Assembly: GCA_934418295.1 (NCBI GenBank)
Contig: CAKRWZ010000001.1
Coordinates: 1 to 64,000, forward strand
Source of the DNA: an uncultured Mediterraneibacter sp.
GTDB lineage: Bacteria > Bacillota > Clostridia > Lachnospirales > Lachnospiraceae
Direction of reading: 5' to 3'
Length of the DNA: 64,000 bases
Shown: piece after piece, positions 42,011-52,012 of the stretch
How the letters are laid out: each line of letters begins with the position of its first letter
How positions within the stretch are numbered: the first letter of the stretch is position 1
The notes under the pieces: model-generated
Told to the model about the DNA's origin: nothing
Database searches by the model: none
What the model saw: only the letters and a program-made list of their open reading frames with translations
Made by a program: the position numbers and the translations under genes

Positions 42011-43633
42011 CTATTCGTGCGTTTGAGTTCCGTCCGGCGGCGCATAACGCCGGATCAGGGCTTCCGCCACCTTCATCCCGTCCATGGCTGCAGATGTGAT
42101 CCCGCCGGCATATCCGGCCCCTTCTCCGCAGGGATAAAGTCCCTCTACAGCACTTTCCAGCGTTTCCCCGCGAAGAATCCGCACCGGGGAAGAAGTCCTG
42201 CTCTCCACGCCGGATAAAACCGTATCACCGTCTGAAAATCCTTTCAGATGCTGTCCGAACTGCCGGATCCCGCTGATCAGCGCCTGGGACAGGTTTTCCG
42301 GAAAAACATCCCGGAGATTTGCAAACGCATAACCACCTTTCATCTGCGGAAGTACTTTTCCGAAGCCGGTACTTTTTTGGTCTTTGCAAAAATCGTCATA
42401 GCGCTGCACCGGAATTTTCCCGCCGCCTGCAAGATATGCCTTTTCTTCCAGATCTCTCTGAAAAGCGACTCCGTCCAACGGGGTTTCCGTTCCATAGTCT
42501 TCCGGTGTGATCGTCACTACGACTGCACTGTTTGCATTGGAACCGGACCGGTCACTGTAGCTCATGCCGTTTACGGCCAGTTTTCCCTCTTCCGAAGATG
42601 CATTGACTACGTAACCGCCCGGACACATGCAGAACGTGTAAACGCCTCTTCCGTTTTCCAAGTTCGCCGTCAGTTTATAGGACGCCGGAGGCAGCAGGTC
42701 TCCGCGTTCTTTTCCGTATTGGGAAAAATCGATCTCCGTCTGCAGATGTTCGGCTCTCACTCCCACCGCAAAGGATTTGGCTTCCATCGGCACTTCTTTT
42801 TGATACAAAGTCGAAAAGGTATCCCTCGCACTGTGACCGGGCGCCAATACCACCGCCTGAACGGGCATGCACTCTTTACCGTTTACGATCAGAGTGTTTA
42901 AATGTCTCTCCGTCCCTTTTGTTTCGATCTCAAAATCTGTGACGCACATACCGAAACGGATCTCTCCGCCCAGCCGGCAGATTTCTCTGCGCATGCTTTT
43001 CATGATCTCCACCAGCACGTCCGTTCCGATGTGCGGTTTGTTTTCAAAAAGGATCTTTGGAGACGCCCCGTGAGCTGCAAAAGTTTCCAGAACGAATCGA
43101 TTCCGCCCTTCTTTGTCTTTTACCAAGGTGTTCAATTTTCCGTCTGAAAAAGTGCCGGCACCACCTTCTCCAAATTGTACATTCGACTGCGGATCTAACA
43201 CACCGTTTTTCCAAAACGCTTCCACATCCGCCATGCGCTCTTCCACACATTTTCCCCTCTCCAGAAGAAGCGGTCGGTATCCGGCCTTTGCCAGCAAATA
43301 CGTACAAAATAAGCCTGCAGGGCCACATCCGATAACAACCGGTGGCGTTTTTAGATTTTCTGTGCCGGACATCGGCATCTGATAATTTTTTCGTACTGCA
43401 CGCTGCACATTTGCATGCTTACAGCGTTTCAGGAGCTTTTCTTCGTTTTTTACTTCCACATCTACCGTATAAATCTCATAAAGATCCGGCTTTTTTCGGG
43501 CATCCAAAGACTTTTTGAAAATTTGCCACTGCAAAGGAGCCTCTGCTGACAGCGCCAATGTTTTTCTGATTTTTCCTTCCAAAGCCTGTTCCGTTTGTCC
43601 CGGACGCAGCTTGATCTGACTGATCCGAATCAC
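42011..43633 (-). CDS. FAD-dependent oxidoreductase, large uncharacterised family
   Basis: A 540 aa flavoprotein with an N-terminal ferredoxin-like domain (IRISQIKLRPGQTEQALEGKIRKTL) and a Rossmann FAD motif (PPVVIGCGPAGLFCTYLLAKAG, near residue 88). Conserved blocks NVQFGEGGAGTFSDGKLNT and YTFCMCPGGYVVNASSE mark the widespread family often labelled NAD(P)/FAD-dependent dehydrogenase; the reaction is unknown. GTG at 43633 overlaps the preceding gene's TGA (GTGA) and has AAGGGGG upstream, and it gives the family N-terminus. Confidence 0.88.
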   Translation of the reverse strand: MIRISQIKLRPGQTEQALEGKIRKTLALSAEAPLQWQIFKKSLDARKKPDLYEIYTVDVEVKNEEKLLKRCKHANVQRAVRKNYQMPMSGTENLKTPPVVIGCGPAGLFCTYLLAKAGYRPLLLERGKCVEERMADVEAFWKNGVLDPQSNVQFGEGGAGTFSDGKLNTLVKDKEGRNRFVLETFAAHGASPKILFENKPHIGTDVLVEIMKSMRREICRLGGEIRFGMCVTDFEIETKGTERHLNTLIVNGKECMPVQAVVLAPGHSARDTFSTLYQKEVPMEAKSFAVGVRAEHLQTEIDFSQYGKERGDLLPPASYKLTANLENGRGVYTFCMCPGGYVVNASSEEGKLAVNGMSYSDRSGSNANSAVVVTITPEDYGTETPLDGVAFQRDLEEKAYLAGGGKIPVQRYDDFCKDQKSTGFGKVLPQMKGGYAFANLRDVFPENLSQALISGIRQFGQHLKGFSDGDTVLSGVESRTSSPVRILRGETLESAVEGLYPCGEGAGYAGGITSAAMDGMKVAEALIRRYAPPDGTQTHE

Positions 43634-44847
43634 TTTGCAGCCCCCTTTCCTGCCACATAGCCGCTGGACCATGCCCATTGCAGATTATAACCGCCGCAGA
43701 TCCCATCCACATCCAAAAGTTCCCCGGCGAAGTAAAGTCCCTTTATTTTCTTTGATTCCAAGGTCTCCGGCCGGATTTCTTCTGTAGAGACTCCTCCCGC
43801 ACAGACCTGGGCATTTTCAAATCCGTTGGTATCTGTGATCTGGGTCCGGAAGCTTTTGATGATCCGCACCATCCGCTCCACATCTGAAGCAGAAAGCCTT
43901 CCTGCCGATTCTGTCGGTTTTATCAAGGCCAGCTTCAAAAACAGTTCCGCCATTTTCTTTGGGAAAAGTCCGGTAAAAAAGACTCTCATTTTTCGTTCCG
44001 GGTGTTCTGCGATCCGCCGGCCCAGAAAGGCTGCAAAATCTTTTCCGGAAAAATCCGGCATAAAGTCCAGCACAGCCTCTGTGCGTTTGTGTTCTGCCAG
44101 CGCTTTGGCTGCATACCGGCTCACCTGGAAGACCGGGATGCCGGAAATCCCGTATTTGGTAAGCTGAATCTCTCCCTGATCCGCCGCCTGAAATTTGCCT
44201 TCCGTGTAAACAGCCACGCATCCCTGGATCCGGACGCCTGCGACTTGCGGATAAAAGGTTTCCCTGCACTTCAGCTGTACCAGCGCCGGCACCACCGGGA
44301 TCAGATGATGTCCCAGTTGTCGGGCCAGTTTATATCCGCTTCCGTCAGACCCGGTAGACGCTGCTGCTTTTCCGCCGGTGGCCAATATCACTCGATCTGC
44401 ACTGTAAGTTTTTTCCTTGGTTTCGATTCGGAACAGCCGGTCTTTTTTGCAAATCCATCGGATCTCCGCTTCCGTTTCCACCTGCACGCCCAGTCTGTCC
44501 AATTCCATCCGCAGGACATCCAATATCGCCGAAGCCTGATCGGAATAAGGATAAAGGTATCCGTTCCTGTTTTTGCAGTAGATTCCCAGCCTGTTAAAAA
44601 AGGCAATGGTATCCAAATGGGTAAACTGCTCTAAAACCTGTTCCGGAAAATCCGGGTTCTCACAATGATAAAATTCGGTCCTTTGTTCTGTATTCGTAAA
44701 ATTACACCGCCCGTTTCCGGTGGATAAAATCTTTTTTCCGACCCGGTCTTTGTGTTCCAAGACCGTGACATCTGCCCCTTCGGAAGCTGCTGTTACAGCC
44801 GCCATCATTCCGGAAGCCCCGCCTCCGACTACAATCACTTTTTTCAT
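43630..44847 (-). CDS. HI0933/BaiN-like NAD(P)/FAD-dependent oxidoreductase
   Basis: A 405 aa flavoprotein with the FAD motif KKVIVVGGGASGMMAAVTAA at residues 2-21 and the family block STGNGRCNFTNTEQ near residue 46. The C-terminal GLYFAGELLDVDGICGGYNLQWAWSSG closes the FAD site. Related proteins have been proposed as bile-acid reductases (BaiN) or aminoacetone oxidases; neither can be assigned from sequence. Start and stop overlap its neighbours by four bases each, so it is tightly coupled to the YnbB-like gene and the next flavoprotein. Confidence 0.9.
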   Translation of the reverse strand: MKKVIVVGGGASGMMAAVTAASEGADVTVLEHKDRVGKKILSTGNGRCNFTNTEQRTEFYHCENPDFPEQVLEQFTHLDTIAFFNRLGIYCKNRNGYLYPYSDQASAILDVLRMELDRLGVQVETEAEIRWICKKDRLFRIETKEKTYSADRVILATGGKAAASTGSDGSGYKLARQLGHHLIPVVPALVQLKCRETFYPQVAGVRIQGCVAVYTEGKFQAADQGEIQLTKYGISGIPVFQVSRYAAKALAEHKRTEAVLDFMPDFSGKDFAAFLGRRIAEHPERKMRVFFTGLFPKKMAELFLKLALIKPTESAGRLSASDVERMVRIIKSFRTQITDTNGFENAQVCAGGVSTEEIRPETLESKKIKGLYFAGELLDVDGICGGYNLQWAWSSGYVAGKGAAK

Positions 44848-46124
44848 AATTTTACGAGCCCCGCCTGATCCATCTGTTGAAGAGACTGCAGAATACCCAG
44901 CTTAGCATGGGGCCATGTGAGCCCTCCTTGGAAATAAACGGCATAAGGCGGTTTCATCGGTCCGTCCGCGCTCAGCTCGATGGAGGACCCCTGCACAAAA
45001 GCTCCGGCCGCCATGATCACCTGGCTGTCGTAGCCCGGCATATCCCACGGAACCGGCGTGACATAACTGTCTACAGGTGCCGCCGCCTGAATGCCCCGGC
45101 AGAACGCGATCACACCCTCCGGCGTTCCCAGTTCTACTGCCTGGATGATGTCGTGACGGGCTTCCTTTCCGTTTGGGATCACCGGAAATCCCAGGCTCTC
45201 ATAGATGTTGGCGGCAAAAATCGCCCCTTTCAGTGCGCTGGCAACCACCACCGGCGACAGAAAAAATCCCTGGAAAAAGGACTGCATCACACCCAGGGAA
45301 GCGCCGACTTCCTGTCCCAGCCCCGGAGCCGTCAGCCGATAGCTGCAGTTTTCGATGCATTCTTTTGTCCCGGCAATATAACCTCCGATAGGTGCCAGTC
45401 CCCCGCCCGGGTTTTTGATCAAAGAACCCACCACCATATCTGCACCGACATCGCTTGGTTCTCTCGTTTCCACAAACTCTCCGTAACAGTTATCCACCAT
45501 ACAGATCACATCCGGTTTCCGTTCTTTGATGAATGCGATCAGCTGACCGATCTCTTCTACCGAATAGCTGGGACGGGTCTGATAGCCTTTGGAACGCTGG
45601 ATCGTCACCAGCTTGGTCTTTTCGTTTAACGCTTTTTCGATCGCCGGATAATCAAAATATCCGTCTTCTTTTAATTCTACCTGACGGTAGGACACTCCGT
45701 ATTCCGCCAGGGAACCTCTGGAAGGCCGAATCCCGATCACTTCTTCCAAAGTATCGTAGGGTTTACCCACCGGCGACATCACCTCGTCTCCGGGGCGCAG
45801 ATTCGCGGACAGGGCCAAGGCCAGGGCGTGAGTCCCGCAAGTAATCTGCGGGCGCACCAGGGCGCTTTCCGTGTGGAACACATCCGCATATACCTGTTCC
45901 AGCACATCCCGCCCCTTATCACTGTATCCATAACCGCTGGCATAATGAAAACATCCTTCGTTGACACGGTTCTTCTGCATGGCGCAAAGCACCTTCAGCT
46001 GGTTATACTCTGCCCTGCGGTCGATCTCGTCAAACCGCTCTTTCAGTTCTGCTTCAATCTGTTCTCCGAACCGAAGGACATGTTCTGAAATTCCAAGTTC
46101 CTGATACATTTTATTCGTTTCCAT
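44844..46124 (-). CDS. YnbB-like PLP enzyme (methionine gamma-lyase family / 'aluminum resistance' protein)
   Basis: A 426 aa fold-type I pyridoxal-phosphate enzyme of the Cys/Met metabolism-related family. The PLP lysine is expected in MVVGSLIKNPGGGLAPIGGYI near residue 233; HALALALSANLRPGDEVMSP near residue 100 is the cofactor phosphate region. The product and substrate are unproven; the name 'aluminum resistance protein' is historical. It overlaps the miaA end by 14 bases, as this family often neighbours miaA, mutL and hfq in Firmicutes (hfq is not seen here). Confidence 0.9.
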   Translation of the reverse strand: METNKMYQELGISEHVLRFGEQIEAELKERFDEIDRRAEYNQLKVLCAMQKNRVNEGCFHYASGYGYSDKGRDVLEQVYADVFHTESALVRPQITCGTHALALALSANLRPGDEVMSPVGKPYDTLEEVIGIRPSRGSLAEYGVSYRQVELKEDGYFDYPAIEKALNEKTKLVTIQRSKGYQTRPSYSVEEIGQLIAFIKERKPDVICMVDNCYGEFVETREPSDVGADMVVGSLIKNPGGGLAPIGGYIAGTKECIENCSYRLTAPGLGQEVGASLGVMQSFFQGFFLSPVVVASALKGAIFAANIYESLGFPVIPNGKEARHDIIQAVELGTPEGVIAFCRGIQAAAPVDSYVTPVPWDMPGYDSQVIMAAGAFVQGSSIELSADGPMKPPYAVYFQGGLTWPHAKLGILQSLQQMDQAGLVKL

Positions 46125-47103
46125 TTTCTGTATGCTTTCCTTTCGTCTCTGTATTCAAAATGCCTTTTTCCAGGCAGAGTTCTTTCATCTTGTACAATAT
46201 TTTTGTCTCATCGTACCCAAATTCCGATTTGTCCAGCCAAATCACATCCCGCTCCCGCCGAAACCACGTAAGCTGTCTCTTGGCGAAATGCCGGGTATTC
46301 TTTTTCAGATCCTCCACAGCCTTTTCCAATGTTTCATAATCTCCGTCCAGAAAGGCAAGTATTTCTTTATACCCCAGCCCCTGCATAGAAACCATATCTT
46401 TCGTGCATCCCGACTCCTTTAACGTCCGCACTTCCTCCAACAAGCCTTCTTCCAGCATTTGATCGACTCGTTTGTCAATTCTTTCATAAAGAAGTTTCCG
46501 GTCATCCGTCAATACAAAATAAAGAAACTGATAAGGCGATCTGCGCTGCTTTTCTCTTTCGTTATGGGCAGAAATCGGTTTTCCGGTCTGGTGATAGTAT
46601 TCCAGTGCACGGATCACGCGCTTTCGGTTGTTCTTATGAATTTCTTCCGCCGCCTTGGGATCTACTTCGCACAGCTTTTCATAAAGAACTTCCTCCCCTT
46701 TTTCTTCTGCCATTTGCTGCAATTCTTCCCGAAAAGAGGTATCGCCCGGATTTTCCGTAAAATGGATGTCATAGAGCAATGCCTGGATATAAAACCCGGT
46801 ACCGCCCACCAAAATAGGGATATGCCCGTTGGCATAAATTTTTTGCAGTGCCGCCTTAGCCATTTCCTGGAATTTTACCACATTAAATTCTTCTGTAGGC
46901 TCGATCTCATCGATCAGATAATGCGGGATCCCTTCCGTCTCCTCCGGGCGGATCTTGGCAGACCCGATATCCATCCGGCGGTAAACCTGCATGGAGTCTG
47001 CAGAAATGATTTCTCCGTCCAGCATTTTCGCCAGATTGATCGAAAGCTTTGTTTTTCCGACCGCTGTCGGTCCGGTCAATACGACCAGAGGCAAATTTTC
47101 CAT
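46111..47103 (-). CDS. miaA: tRNA dimethylallyltransferase MiaA
   Basis: Adds the dimethylallyl group to A37 of tRNAs reading U-initial codons; MiaB, encoded 5 kb upstream in the same transcription direction, then methylthiolates it. The 330 aa chain has the P-loop GPTAVGKTKLSINLA at residue 10, the substrate motif ISADSMQVYRRMDIGSAK near 34, and the tRNA-binding segment TRHFAKRQLTWFRRERDVIWL near 285. The C-terminal tail is polar and overlaps the YnbB-like gene. Confidence 0.96.
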   Translation of the reverse strand: MENLPLVVLTGPTAVGKTKLSINLAKMLDGEIISADSMQVYRRMDIGSAKIRPEETEGIPHYLIDEIEPTEEFNVVKFQEMAKAALQKIYANGHIPILVGGTGFYIQALLYDIHFTENPGDTSFREELQQMAEEKGEEVLYEKLCEVDPKAAEEIHKNNRKRVIRALEYYHQTGKPISAHNEREKQRRSPYQFLYFVLTDDRKLLYERIDKRVDQMLEEGLLEEVRTLKESGCTKDMVSMQGLGYKEILAFLDGDYETLEKAVEDLKKNTRHFAKRQLTWFRRERDVIWLDKSEFGYDETKILYKMKELCLEKGILNTETKGKHTENGNE

Positions 47104-47167
47104 TTTCCATCTCCTGATTCTTTGTATGCTGTCTCATTTTCAGATTTCAACTTTTATCGTTTTGGTT

Positions 47168-49225
47168 TTACACGATCCGCTTAAACTTTTTCTCCAATTC
47201 CCGTTTGGTCATAGAAATGATCGTGGGACGTCCATGAGGGCAGTGATACGGGTTTTCCAGCTCCAGCAGCTCGCTGATCAAAGTCTGCGCCTCTTGCAGC
47301 GACAATTTCTGGTTTCCCTTGACAGCGGCCTTGCAAGACATAGAAGCAATCTTCTCGTCGATCAGATCCGGTGTCATGGTCGTGGTGATCCCGTCAGCCA
47401 TTTGATCCAGCATTTCCAGGAACAATTCCTTTTTAGCAATACTGAAAAGATTTGCCGGAACTGCCCGGACAGCGTAAGCATCCCCTCCAAACGGCTCGAT
47501 CTCAAATCCCAGGGCTGCAAAGCGGTCCATATGGCTTTCCAGGGTTTCTGCTTCCTGCATAGTCAAAGACAGGATCAGCGGAGGGCTTAACAGCTGAGAC
47601 GTATATTCTCTGGTTTTCATTCCGCACAGCGTTTTCTCGTACAATACCCTTTCGTGCGCCGCATGCTGGTCGATGATATATAAGTTGTCGTGAAATTCTA
47701 CGATCCAATAGGTATCAAAGGCCTGTCCGATGATCTTATATTCTGAAACATGACTCTTCTCCAGGAATTTTTCTTCGAAAAGATCCAATTGCCGATCATT
47801 TTCAGGAATCGGCTTCGTTTCTTCTGATTTTGAAGCGAAATTTTGCAGAGCGCGCTCTGTTTTCCACGTGTCGCGCGTGGTGTTTTTGAGAGTGTGCTCT
47901 GTTTTATCCTCTGTGGATTCTCGTTTTTCCAGAGCGTGTTCTGTTTTATCAGCGTAACGAACCGTTTCTCTGATCCGATCCATTTGTATTTCCGGACGAT
48001 AGACCTTGCTCTGCTCTACCTCTGCAGAATCGTTTTGACTGTGAAAAGCCATGACGCGTTCCCGCATTTTCCGTATAAAATACGCTTCATCTTTTATTTC
48101 CACAGATTGCTTTGAGTTGTCCACATTTTCCACAGATTTATTCACAGAATTTCTGTCGAAAACCCTTGTTTCTACAGGCTTTTCCGCTTTTTTTGTCGAA
48201 CTGTTTTCCTCGTCTATTTTTACGTCCGGAATCAGTTCCGGTTCCGTCAAAAAACGGTGGACACCCTCAAAGACAAATTGATAAACTTCCTGCTGTCTGT
48301 GAAACCGGATTTCCATTTTTGCAGGGTGTACATTGACGTCGATTTCTTCCGGCGGCATCGTAAAATACAGGACAACAAACGGAAATTTATGCTGCATCAT
48401 AAAATCTTTGTAGGCATCTTCGATGGATTTTGAGACCGCAGCATTTCGGATATAACGTCCGTTGATATAATAATTTTCAAAATTGCGGTTTCCGCGGCAG
48501 ATGACCGGTTTTCCCAGAAATCCCTTCATCTGCAGTTCTCCTTTTGAAAAGGTCGTCTCGATGAGATTCGCCGCCACGTCCCGGCCGTACAGCTGATAAA
48601 TCACATCTTTCACTTTTCCGTTTCCGGAGGTCCGGATTTTCTCCTGATTATTGCTGATAAAACAAAAGGATATTTCCGGATGGGACAAGGCCATCCGCAT
48701 CATCAGATCATGGATGTGGCTTGCTTCGGTCACTGCTGTTTTTAAAAATTTTCTTCTGGCCGGAATATTGTAAAACAATTGCCGTACCAGGAACGTAGTG
48801 CCGTCAGGCACCCCGGCCACTTCCAGTTTCTTTTCCGCACCGCCTTCGATCACATAGCGGGTTCCTGCCTCATCCTCTTTTCGTTTCGTCTTCAATTCCA
48901 CCTGGGCAACCGCAGCGATACTGGAAAGAGCCTCTCCGCGGAACCCCAGGGAATGAATGTGGGTCAGATCGTCAATGGTGCGGATCTTGCTGGTGGAATG
49001 CCGCAAAAAAGCGCTCGGCACTTCTTCTCCCGGGATCCCACATCCATCATCTGTTACCCTGATCAACGCGATCCCGCCTTCCTGGATTTCCACCGTGATC
49101 ACGGAAGCCCCTGCATCCATCGCATTTTCTACCAATTCTTTTACCACGGAAGCCGGTCGTTCGATCACTTCACCGGCGGCAATCTTGTCTATCGTAATCT
49201 GATCCAGAACTTGAATATTCGGCAT
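47168..49225 (-). CDS. mutL: DNA mismatch repair protein MutL
   Basis: Links mismatch recognition by MutS to strand excision. The 685 aa chain has GHKL ATPase motifs (KELVENAMDAGA, TDDGCGIPGEEV, SLGFRGEALSSIA), a poorly conserved polar linker with near-repeats around residues 415-465, and the C-terminal endonuclease motif DQHAAHERVLYE near residue 515 with CPHGRPT near the end. The endonuclease motif indicates a nicking MutL, as expected in a genome without MutH. It lies 75 bases after mutS. Confidence 0.96.
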   Translation of the reverse strand: MPNIQVLDQITIDKIAAGEVIERPASVVKELVENAMDAGASVITVEIQEGGIALIRVTDDGCGIPGEEVPSAFLRHSTSKIRTIDDLTHIHSLGFRGEALSSIAAVAQVELKTKRKEDEAGTRYVIEGGAEKKLEVAGVPDGTTFLVRQLFYNIPARRKFLKTAVTEASHIHDLMMRMALSHPEISFCFISNNQEKIRTSGNGKVKDVIYQLYGRDVAANLIETTFSKGELQMKGFLGKPVICRGNRNFENYYINGRYIRNAAVSKSIEDAYKDFMMQHKFPFVVLYFTMPPEEIDVNVHPAKMEIRFHRQQEVYQFVFEGVHRFLTEPELIPDVKIDEENSSTKKAEKPVETRVFDRNSVNKSVENVDNSKQSVEIKDEAYFIRKMRERVMAFHSQNDSAEVEQSKVYRPEIQMDRIRETVRYADKTEHALEKRESTEDKTEHTLKNTTRDTWKTERALQNFASKSEETKPIPENDRQLDLFEEKFLEKSHVSEYKIIGQAFDTYWIVEFHDNLYIIDQHAAHERVLYEKTLCGMKTREYTSQLLSPPLILSLTMQEAETLESHMDRFAALGFEIEPFGGDAYAVRAVPANLFSIAKKELFLEMLDQMADGITTTMTPDLIDEKIASMSCKAAVKGNQKLSLQEAQTLISELLELENPYHCPHGRPTIISMTKRELEKKFKRIV

Positions 49226-49300
49226 AGCTTCTCCTTATATGTTCTTCGTTGATCTTGTTGCATCTGTCTATCTGTTACATCTGTCGGTTTTATTGCTTCG

Positions 49301-51949
49301 TTACCATCTGTTTTTCAGTTTATTCTGTAAACGGTACACAGTGTTCAAAGCATCCATCGGTGTCATGTTGGACACATCCAGATTTTTCAATTCTTCTAAG
49401 ACATCGTCATCTTTCACCGTATCAAACAGCGAAATCTGCGCCATATCTACTTCATCGTATCGTTTGCTTTTCTTTTTTCGATTCTCTGCCATCCCGGAAA
49501 GATTCTCTTTCTGCTTGATAACAATGTCCTCTTCCGCCAGTTCTTCTGCAATCTCTTTGGCACGCTCGGTAACAATATCTGGTACCCCGGCCAGTTTTGC
49601 CACCTGTATTCCGTAGCTTTTGTCTGCTCCTCCTTTTACGATCTTTCGGAGGAACACGATATGGTCTTCCTTTTCTTTTACGGCAATACAGTAATTGTTG
49701 ACATGGTCGATCTTCCCTTCCAGCTCCGTCAACTCATGATAATGCGTGGCAAAGAGGGTCCGGGCCCCCAGCAGCTTTTTGTCGCTGATGTATTCTACAA
49801 CGGCCCACGCAATACTCAGACCGTCATAAGTACTGGTCCCCCGGCCGATCTCATCCAGGATCAGCAGACTTTTTGCAGTGGCGTTTCGCAAAATATTGGC
49901 CACCTCTGTCATTTCCACCATAAAGGTACTCTGGCCGCTGGCCAGGTCATCCGACGCTCCCACTCGTGTGAAGATCCGGTCTGCGATCCCGATATTGGCC
50001 AAAGAAGCCGGGACGAAAGAACCCATCTGTGCCATCAAAACGATCAGGGCCGACTGGCGCATATAGGTGGATTTTCCTGCCATGTTTGGTCCGGTTATGA
50101 TGGAGATCCGATTTTTCTTTTCATCCAGATAGGTATCGTTTGCCACAAACATATCGCCTTGGATCATCTTTTCCACCACCGGATGACGTCCGTCTTTGAT
50201 ATCAATGACGCCTCTCTCATTGATCTTCGGGCGGACGTATCGGTTTCTTTCCGCAACCACAGCCAGAGATGCCAATGCGTCCAGATGTGCAACGGCCTTT
50301 GCCGTTTTCTGGATCCTTTCGATCTCTCCTCCGATCTGATCCCGGATCTGGGTATAGATCTCATATTCCAATGCGGAAAGCTTTTCTTCCGCCCCAAGGA
50401 TCTTATCCTCCAATTCTTTCAGCTCCGGTGTAATATACCGTTCTGCATTGGTCAAAGTCTGCTTTCGTATGTAATAATCCGGAACCTGTTCTTTGTAAGA
50501 ATTGGTCACTTCCAGATAATAGCCGAAGACCTTATTGTATTTGATCCGGAGCGTTTTGATCCCGGTTTTTTCCTTTTCTTCTGTCTCCACTTTTGCCAGC
50601 CAGGTCTTTCCCTCTGTTTTTGCACTCCGCAATTCATCCACGTCTTCCCGGAAGCCGTCTTTGATGATCCCGCCTTCCTTCATGGCCAGCGGCGGTTCTT
50701 CTTTGATCGCATTCTTTACCAGGGCACACAGATCCTCCAGCGGATCCAAATCTTCACAGATCTCTTTTAAGACCTCCGACTGCATTTCCGTCAAAATATA
50801 ACGGATCGACGGCAGCATGGCCAGAGAACTTTGAAAAGCGATCAAATCCCTGGGATTTGCCGATTGATACGTGATCTTTGTCGCCAGCCGCTCCAGATCA
50901 TACACCGGGCTTAAATATTCCCGGATCTCTTCCCTGGAAATCGTATTTTTTTTCAGTTCCTCCACCGCATCCAGACGTTTCTGGATCTGCTCTTTCCGGA
51001 TCATGGGCTGTTCCACATATTTGCGCAGCATACGGGCTCCCATAGCTGTTTTGGTTTTATCCAGCACCCAGAGAAGGGAACCTTTTTTCTGCTTTTCCCG
51101 AAGAGTCTCGCACAACTCCAGATTTCTTCTGGTAGAGCTGTCTAAAATCATATAGGAAGCTGCCATATAAGGAGTCAAATGAGTCAGCTGCGAAAGCGAA
51201 TTTTTCTGTGTTTCATACAGATAGATCAAAAGCGCTCCAGCGCTTATGGTCCCGCAGTCATAATCCTCCAGGCCCAGTCCTTGCAGGGACGAAACCTGAA
51301 AATGTTCTTTCAATTTTTCCTTGCACTGATCGTCGTTAAAATACCAGCTGTCCAAAGCGTACACAGAAATCCCCAGCTTATCTTTTAAACGATCCAGGTT
51401 GATCCCGCTCATATAAAAGGATTCGTTACAGATGATCTCGCTGGGACTGAAACGAAAGATTTCATCGTTCAGCCGTTCCCCGTCGGTGATCTCCGTCACA
51501 AAATATTCCCCGGTAGATACATCCGCCACGGAAACGCCGTACCGGTCCGCGATATAAACGATGCACATGATGTAATTGTTTCTGGATTCATCCAAGGCTT
51601 TTAAGTCGGTGTTGGTTCCCGGCGTCACGACACGGATCACTTCTCTTTTGACGATCCCTTTTGCCGTCTTCGGGTCCTCCACCTGTTCACAGATCGCGAC
51701 TTTATATCCTTTAGAAACCAGCTTGTTTAAATATGCCTCCACCGCATGGTAAGGAACACCGCACATGGGCGCTCGTTCTTCCAGGCCGCAGTTCTTCCCG
51801 GTCAGGGCGATTTCCAGTTCCTTGGACGCGATCAGCGCATCGTCGAAAAACATTTCATAAAAATCACCCAGTCTATAAAAAAGAATACAGTCTTTGTATT
51901 CTTCTTTCGTTTTTAAGTATTGTTGCATCATTGGGGTTATTTCTGCCAA
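49301..51949 (-). CDS. mutS: DNA mismatch repair protein MutS
   Basis: Recognises mispaired bases and small loops. The TTG at 51949 is chosen because AAAGGAG lies seven bases upstream and because the product begins at the family-typical AEITPMMQQYLKTKEEY; an ATG at 52003 would add an unmatched 18 residues. The protein has 882 aa. Features are the mismatch-reading wedge LFYRLGDFYEMFFDDA near residue 23, Walker A in ITGPNMAGKSTYMRQ near 610, Walker B LLILDEIGRGTSTYDG near 690 and the C-terminal dimer helices. Confidence 0.95.
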   Translation of the reverse strand: MAEITPMMQQYLKTKEEYKDCILFYRLGDFYEMFFDDALIASKELEIALTGKNCGLEERAPMCGVPYHAVEAYLNKLVSKGYKVAICEQVEDPKTAKGIVKREVIRVVTPGTNTDLKALDESRNNYIMCIVYIADRYGVSVADVSTGEYFVTEITDGERLNDEIFRFSPSEIICNESFYMSGINLDRLKDKLGISVYALDSWYFNDDQCKEKLKEHFQVSSLQGLGLEDYDCGTISAGALLIYLYETQKNSLSQLTHLTPYMAASYMILDSSTRRNLELCETLREKQKKGSLLWVLDKTKTAMGARMLRKYVEQPMIRKEQIQKRLDAVEELKKNTISREEIREYLSPVYDLERLATKITYQSANPRDLIAFQSSLAMLPSIRYILTEMQSEVLKEICEDLDPLEDLCALVKNAIKEEPPLAMKEGGIIKDGFREDVDELRSAKTEGKTWLAKVETEEKEKTGIKTLRIKYNKVFGYYLEVTNSYKEQVPDYYIRKQTLTNAERYITPELKELEDKILGAEEKLSALEYEIYTQIRDQIGGEIERIQKTAKAVAHLDALASLAVVAERNRYVRPKINERGVIDIKDGRHPVVEKMIQGDMFVANDTYLDEKKNRISIITGPNMAGKSTYMRQSALIVLMAQMGSFVPASLANIGIADRIFTRVGASDDLASGQSTFMVEMTEVANILRNATAKSLLILDEIGRGTSTYDGLSIAWAVVEYISDKKLLGARTLFATHYHELTELEGKIDHVNNYCIAVKEKEDHIVFLRKIVKGGADKSYGIQVAKLAGVPDIVTERAKEIAEELAEEDIVIKQKENLSGMAENRKKKSKRYDEVDMAQISLFDTVKDDDVLEELKNLDVSNMTPMDALNTVYRLQNKLKNRW

Positions 51950-52012
51950 CGTCTGTCTCCTTTCCTGCCCGGCCACTTCCAGACGGATTCTTATCTTCTG
52001 CATAGCATTTAA

